Assembly: GCA_030424825.1 (NCBI GenBank)
Contig: JAUHWE010000341.1
Location: 1 to 5,677 of the forward strand
Length of the DNA stretch: 5,677 bases
Direction of reading: 5' to 3'
DNA from: Verrucomicrobiia bacterium
GTDB lineage: Bacteria > Verrucomicrobiota > Verrucomicrobiia > Opitutales > Opitutaceae
The position numbers and the translations under genes were made by a program. Each line of letters opens with the position of its first letter. Position 1 is the stretch's first letter. The notes beneath the pieces were generated by a model. That model was given only the letters and a program-made list of their open reading frames with translations. It made no database searches and was not told the origin of the DNA. Below are positions 2,890 through 5,677 of the stretch, piece by piece.

Positions 2890-5677
2890 TTAGAAAGTGT
2901 TTAGATCGGAAATGTCGTTGTTGATGTACAGGTGAGAGTCGGTTCCGGCGTCGTAGTAGTGCGTATAGTCCACTCCATCTACCGATTCTGTGCCTTGGCT
3001 GGCATAGTCGGCCGAGATTTCCACGGAGTCATCAGAGTCTCCGTCGATGAAGAGTCTGTTGTCGCCATCCGTAATATCGAGCACATCCTCAGCAGAAAGT
3101 CTTAGATTGTTGCTTCCAGATCCGTCGATGTTGATGTGTTCAATATTCTGAAGCACCCCTGCATCCAATGTCGAAAGATCGATGTCGAGGTCGGCTCCTT
3201 CGAATACTAAGGCATCCTCGCCCTCTCCGCCGTCAATTTCTCCGCCAGAAAGAAAGTTTTCTCCGACAGTGATAGTGTCGTCGCCCGAACCTGCGTCTAC
3301 GTCGTCAGATCCTTCAGTAGAATCAATAGTGTCGTTGCCATCCCCTGCATTGATTGTGTCGTTTCCACTTCCACCGATGATCGTATCGTCTCCGTTTCCG
3401 GAGTTGATGGTGTCGTTTCCTTCCCCTCCATCGATCGTATCTGATATCGCTGAAGTTAGTTGGATGTTGTCGAGAGAAATTCCGACATTGTCGTTCGTTC
3501 CAGTTTCAACGAATCTGATTGTGTTGGTGCCATCCCCACTGCCTCCCACGAGGTCAAAACTGAAGGATTCAAACACGTCGGATTGTTGCGGATCAACTGT
3601 AGCAATAAGCACGCCGCCGAAGTAGACATCCATCGAGTTGCTCAAGTCGGAAGTACGATCTCCTGCGTCAAATGTTAGGGTGTAATTCGCTCCCTCTTTG
3701 ATTCCAGCCACAGATTGGCTAATGTCCATCTGACCTGGTGATTCAGACATATCGAGGAAATAATCTCCGTCGGTAGCGTCGGCCATACCTTCCCAACCAT
3801 CCTTGACCATTTCGAAGCTTTTTCCGTTCGCGTCGGTCCACCCGTCTATCGTACTACTTTTGTGGCCCCAATCTGTATTTGTTCCTTTAGACGCATCTTC
3901 AAAAGAGCCGTTTATTATGAGATTTTGAGGCTCAGAGGGTGAGTCGGGGCCACCACTAATGTTGTCGTTTCCTGCCCCACCTAGGATCACATCGGAACCC
4001 GCCGAACCTATAATGGTGTCGTTACCTGCCCCGCCGTCTACGGTGTCGATGCCTTCGAGGGCGGTTCCTGAGAGGTCGATGGTCTGGCTGGAGGCGTCGC
4101 CCACGATCCTGACGCCCTCGTGCCCTCCGGAAGAGATGGTCTCGATGGAGTCTGACGTTGTGAGGTGCCCGTCCAGCTGTATGTCGGCCCCGTCTGCGGA
4201 GGCGACGGTGTCGTGGCCGTCCCCGCCGTCGAACCGGTCCCATCCGTCTCCCTCTGAGACGAGGAAGGTGTCGTCGCCTTCGCCGCCGTAGAGGTTGTCG
4301 TCGCCTTCGCCTCCGATGATGGTGTCGTCCCCGCCTTCTCCGTAGATTGTATCGTTTCCGGCGTTGCCCTCAATTGTATTGGAATTGTCAGTACCCGTCA
4401 CCGTATGGCTTGAGTCATTGTCTACGATAAGACTGTCATCACCCGTCACCGTCACCGTGGCGGTAGAAGTGGATGTGCTACCTTCTCCGTCATCAACGGT
4501 GTAGGTTATTTCAACCGAGGTAGTGTCGTCCATCGCGAGATCGGAAAAATCGTCGCCCGGATCGTAAATGAGTTTGTTGTCGACGATGCTTACGGTTCCT
4601 TGACCGCTAGGAACGGTAGCGCTGGTAATCGTCAAGGCGTCTCCATTGGCGTCTGTGTCATTCGCAAGGACGTCGATTTCAACGGTGTTGGGTTCGGTAA
4701 CGTCTGCCGTATCGACATTGGCGACGGGGCCTAAGTTTGAATCTTCAACGGTGATTGCGAAGGTTTCCGTCGTATCGACTTGACCGTCAGAAGCCGTAAC
4801 CGTAACGGAAAAGTTGCCTACGTCTTCATCGCGAGGAATGCCCGTAATCATTCCTGTATCGGCGTCGAAGTCGAGCCAGCTTGGCAAAGGATCACCGTTT
4901 TCCAGGGTAGCCGTAAATGTGAGGGCGTCGCCGTCGTCGTCTGAAAACCGTTCCGATAGATCCAAAGTGAATAGCGAATCTTCGAGTATAATTTCATCCT
5001 GTAACCCGACAGAGTCCCCGCTGACCCGAATGTTGTCCAATGTGAAGGTCTCGTTTGTGGCGGTCGTTTTTCCTTCGAAGGAAAGCACGAGAGAATCGCC
5101 TTGGGGAATATTAGAGAGTGAGATCGTATGGAACACTCCGTCTCCATCCGCATGATTTCCGTTCTGCTGATGAATCTCGTGTTCAACTCCGTCGACAATA
5201 GCAACGACTTGGAACAAGTCGAACCAGGAACCGCTTTCTTCCATTCCTCCATCCGTCTTGAGATCGAAGCTGAGTTCGAGGTCTGACCGGCCGGAAATAG
5301 AGATGGCTTCTGTTTGAAGTTTTACAAGGGCGGTATTCTCATTGGCGGTGGTAGTGGTCCTAGAAAATTCGTAGGCTTCGTTGGATACTCCGTGAGTCGG
5401 AGAAACCGTAGTGCTGGAGTCGTCGGTGGTCCATGAAGTGTATCCGCTGTCGCTTGTAGCCCCATCGGACAATCCCGAGAAGTTTTCCTCCCAAAGTGTT
5501 CTATTTCCGGAAGGCACGACTACCGGCCCGTCGTTGGTATTCTCGACTTTTAGGGCGAAAGTGTCGGAAGCGGTTGCTTCTCCGTCGGATGCGGTGACGG
5601 TGACAGAGATCTCGCCGACGTCCCCGTTTTCAGGGGTTCCGGAGAGGACGCCGGTGTCGGGATCGAGGGAAAGCCAG
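2890..5677 (-). CDS. RTX calcium-binding adhesin-like protein with cadherin-like and carbohydrate-binding-like modules (5' end outside the window)
   Basis: The frame is open from the right edge to TAA at 2890-2892, giving 928 residues of a longer protein. A GTG at 5517 could be taken as a start, but coding clearly continues upstream: the preceding 53 residues are the end of a cadherin-like module (DPDTGVLSGTP, VTVTASDG). Order in the fragment: cadherin-like 1-53; beta-sandwich about 61-221; cadherin-like about 225-313; Ig/VCBS-like about 314-412; RTX block 437-492; RTX block 548-574; second beta-sandwich about 584-742; RTX block 750-824; acidic C-terminal region to 928. I count about 15 GGxGxDxUx-type nonapeptides. 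It is very rich in Asp, Gly, Ser and Thr and I see no cysteine, as is usual for secreted RTX proteins. Such proteins leave by type I secretion through a C-terminal signal and fold on external calcium. The likely role is adhesion, biofilm or binding of polysaccharide; an enzyme domain could lie in the missing part. No secretion genes are in the window. Confidence 0.92.
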   Translation of the reverse strand, partial: WLSLDPDTGVLSGTPENGDVGEISVTVTASDGEATASDTFALKVENTNDGPVVVPSGNRTLWEENFSGLSDGATSDSGYTSWTTDDSSTTVSPTHGVSNEAYEFSRTTTTANENTALVKLQTEAISISGRSDLELSFDLKTDGGMEESGSWFDLFQVVAIVDGVEHEIHQQNGNHADGDGVFHTISLSNIPQGDSLVLSFEGKTTATNETFTLDNIRVSGDSVGLQDEIILEDSLFTLDLSERFSDDDGDALTFTATLENGDPLPSWLDFDADTGMITGIPRDEDVGNFSVTVTASDGQVDTTETFAITVEDSNLGPVANVDTADVTEPNTVEIDVLANDTDANGDALTITSATVPSGQGTVSIVDNKLIYDPGDDFSDLAMDDTTSVEITYTVDDGEGSTSTSTATVTVTGDDSLIVDNDSSHTVTGTDNSNTIEGNAGNDTIYGEGGDDTIIGGEGDDNLYGGEGDDTFLVSEGDGWDRFDGGDGHDTVASADGADIQLDGHLTTSDSIETISSGGHEGVRIVGDASSQTIDLSGTALEGIDTVDGGAGNDTIIGSAGSDVILGGAGNDNISGGPDSPSEPQNLIINGSFEDASKGTNTDWGHKSSTIDGWTDANGKSFEMVKDGWEGMADATDGDYFLDMSESPGQMDISQSVAGIKEGANYTLTFDAGDRTSDLSNSMDVYFGGVLIATVDPQQSDVFESFSFDLVGGSGDGTNTIRFVETGTNDNVGISLDNIQLTSAISDTIDGGEGNDTINSGNGDDTIIGGSGNDTINAGDGNDTIDSTEGSDDVDAGSGDDTITVGENFLSGGEIDGGEGEDALVFEGADLDIDLSTLDAGVLQNIEHINIDGSGSNNLRLSAEDVLDITDGDNRLFIDGDSDDSVEISADYASQGTESVDGVDYTHYYDAGTDSHLYINNDISDLNTF
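2893..3204 (-). other. C-terminal cap of the RTX protein with likely type I secretion signal
   Basis: The last 104 residues include LQNIEHINIDGSGSNNLRLS, then AEDVLDITDGDNRLFIDGD, and end SHLYINNDISDLNTF. This pattern (an 'NIE-INI-G' strand, an 'L(S)AxDVLDITD' helix, then 'L-I-GD--D-V' strands) recurs at the C-terminus of many RTX adhesins, after the last calcium repeats. The secretion signal of such proteins lies in the final tens of residues. Assignment as the signal is by family knowledge, not by a motif that proves it. Confidence 0.6.
3205..3429 (-). repeat. RTX block 3: about seven calcium-binding nonapeptides
   Basis: Six contiguous nonapeptides (GGEGNDTIN, SGNGDDTII, GGSGNDTIN, AGDGNDTID, STEGSDDVD, AGSGDDTIT) are followed after a 12-residue spacer by GGEGEDALV. 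These build a parallel beta-roll that binds calcium between turns. One unit (STEGSDDVD) lacks the leading glycines and is degenerate. At DNA level the repeats are imperfect, with recurring minus-strand GACACNATC-type blocks. Confidence 0.93.
3451..3927 (-). other. Galactose-binding-like beta-sandwich module (DUF642/choice-of-anchor-C type) inserted in the RTX array
   Basis: About 159 residues run from NLIINGSFEDAS to ISLDNIQLTS. The opening NLxxNGSFE, the W...GW pair, GDYFLDM, SQSVAGIKEGANYTLTFDAG, the NTIRFVETG strand and the closing ISLDNIQL are the pattern of secreted jelly-roll modules of the DUF642/choice-of-anchor-C sort, which are thought to bind carbohydrate. It lies between RTX blocks 2 and 3. 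Its DNA is lower in GC than the RTX DNA to its right. Family name is by recognition of the pattern only; ligand unknown. Confidence 0.7.
3955..4035 (-). repeat. RTX block 2: three calcium-binding nonapeptides
   Basis: Three contiguous units (GGAGNDTII, GSAGSDVIL, GGAGNDNIS) follow IDLSGTALEGIDTVD, a strand often seen capping RTX rolls. The next unit begins GGPDS and then breaks into the inserted beta-sandwich module. Confidence 0.92.
4201..4368 (-). repeat. RTX block 1: about five calcium-binding nonapeptides, GC-rich
   Basis: Units GNAGNDTIY, GEGGDDTII, GGEGDDNLY and GGEGDDTFL are contiguous; after an 11-residue divergent stretch (VSEGDGWDRFD) comes GGDGHDTVA. The DNA here and to about 4040 is clearly more GC-rich than the rest of the gene, with many GGC, GAC and GTC codons. 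Confidence 0.93.
4441..4737 (-). other. Ig/VCBS-like (Big_9/cadherin-like) module of the RTX protein
   Basis: About 99 residues hold GPVANVDTADVTEPNTVEID, then VLANDTDANGDALTITSATV, LIYDPGDDFSD and ITYTVDDGEGSTSTSTATVT. The 'D-VLANDTDxxGDxLTI' and 'Y-P---F-----D--TYTV-DG-G' signatures are those of the repeated calcium-binding Ig-like/VCBS modules in bacterial adhesins. It acts as a spacer and stalk module. Confidence 0.88.
4738..5004 (-). other. Cadherin-like (CADG/He_PIG) module of the RTX protein
   Basis: About 89 residues carry FSDDDGDALTFTATLENGDP, LPSWLDFDADTGMITGIPRD and VGNFSVTVTASDGQVDTTET. The 'F-D-DGD-LT', 'LPSWL-FD--TG--TG-P' and 'VTASDG' signatures mark the dystroglycan-type cadherin/He_PIG fold. 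The acidic loops probably bind calcium. Confidence 0.9.
5014..5496 (-). other. Beta-sandwich (lectin/CBM-like) module between two cadherin-like modules
   Basis: About 161 residues run from LWEENFSGLSDG to TLDNIRVSGD. The start 'W-ENFSGL-DG', the strands LELSFDLKTDGG and LFQVVAIVDGVEHEI, and the end 'ETFTLDNIRVSG' are typical of secreted jelly-roll modules found on polysaccharide-active and adhesive proteins. I do not recognise a specific family. It seems to sit between the cadherin-like module at the right edge and the next one. Confidence 0.6.
5518..5676 (-). other. End of a cadherin-like (CADG/He_PIG) module at the window edge
   Basis: Fifty-three in-frame residues from WLSLDPDTGVLSGTP through ISVTVTASDGEATASDTFAL to NDGPVV show the second half of a cadherin-like module, close in pattern to the one at 4738-5004. 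They prove that the gene continues to the right of the window. Confidence 0.88.

Noticed and set aside
3205..4368. Repeated DNA blocks that could look like a CRISPR or tandem DNA array
   Set aside because: The period is 27 bases, imperfect, in frame, and codes GGxGxDxUx nonapeptides; there are no unique spacers between constant repeats.
4022..4373. Arg-rich and Thr/Ser-rich minus-strand frames overlapping the RTX repeats
   Set aside because: They are out-of-frame readings of GC-rich RTX repeat DNA; low-complexity composition follows from the repeats.
2890..5517. GTG at 5517 as the true start of the RTX gene (875-residue protein)
   Set aside because: The same frame stays open to the right edge and encodes a clear cadherin-like module end, so the GTG is an internal valine codon.

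Overview
The window holds three genes, all on the minus strand. Both outer genes run off the window. Read in the direction of transcription (right to left), they are: the C-terminal 928 residues of a large calcium-binding RTX adhesin-like protein (5677 to 2890, 5' end missing); a complete parvulin-type peptidyl-prolyl isomerase of 287 residues (2799 to 1936); and the first 587 residues of an exported PQQ-type sugar dehydrogenase fused to a c-type cytochrome domain (1761 to 1, 3' end missing). The gaps are 90 bp and 174 bp. No tRNA, rRNA, mobile element, CRISPR array or convincing intrinsic terminator was seen. The plus strand carries only antisense shadow frames.

The organism is probably a Gram-negative, perhaps marine, aerobic heterotroph. 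A dehydrogenase fused to a cytochrome implies a periplasm and a respiratory chain. RTX/cadherin-like giant proteins normally leave the cell by type I secretion. The style of the dehydrogenase-cytochrome fusion and of the isomerase N-terminus recalls Verrucomicrobiota/Planctomycetota-type genomes, but this is an impression from memory and was not tested. Mean GC looks close to 50%, with a strong local rise inside the RTX gene.

The RTX protein fragment is modular: the end of a cadherin-like (CADG/He_PIG) module, a first beta-sandwich module, a second cadherin-like module, an Ig/VCBS-like module, two blocks of GGxGxDxUx repeats, a second carbohydrate-binding-like beta-sandwich, a third RTX block, and an acidic C-terminal cap. 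The second beta-sandwich sits between two RTX blocks, at a broken nonapeptide, and its DNA has much lower GC than the RTX stretch upstream. This looks like domain insertion.

The genes may be co-transcribed, but this is unproven. A loose theme is possible: a secreted, sugar-binding surface protein, a cytoplasmic folding helper and a periplasmic sugar-oxidising enzyme. Only co-orientation supports that link, and nothing in the sequence ties the three into one system. The most useful points for follow-up are the cytochrome fusion, the domain inserted in the RTX array, and the 174-bp leader of the dehydrogenase gene, which holds a perfect 12-bp palindrome and a strong but oddly placed ribosome-binding sequence.
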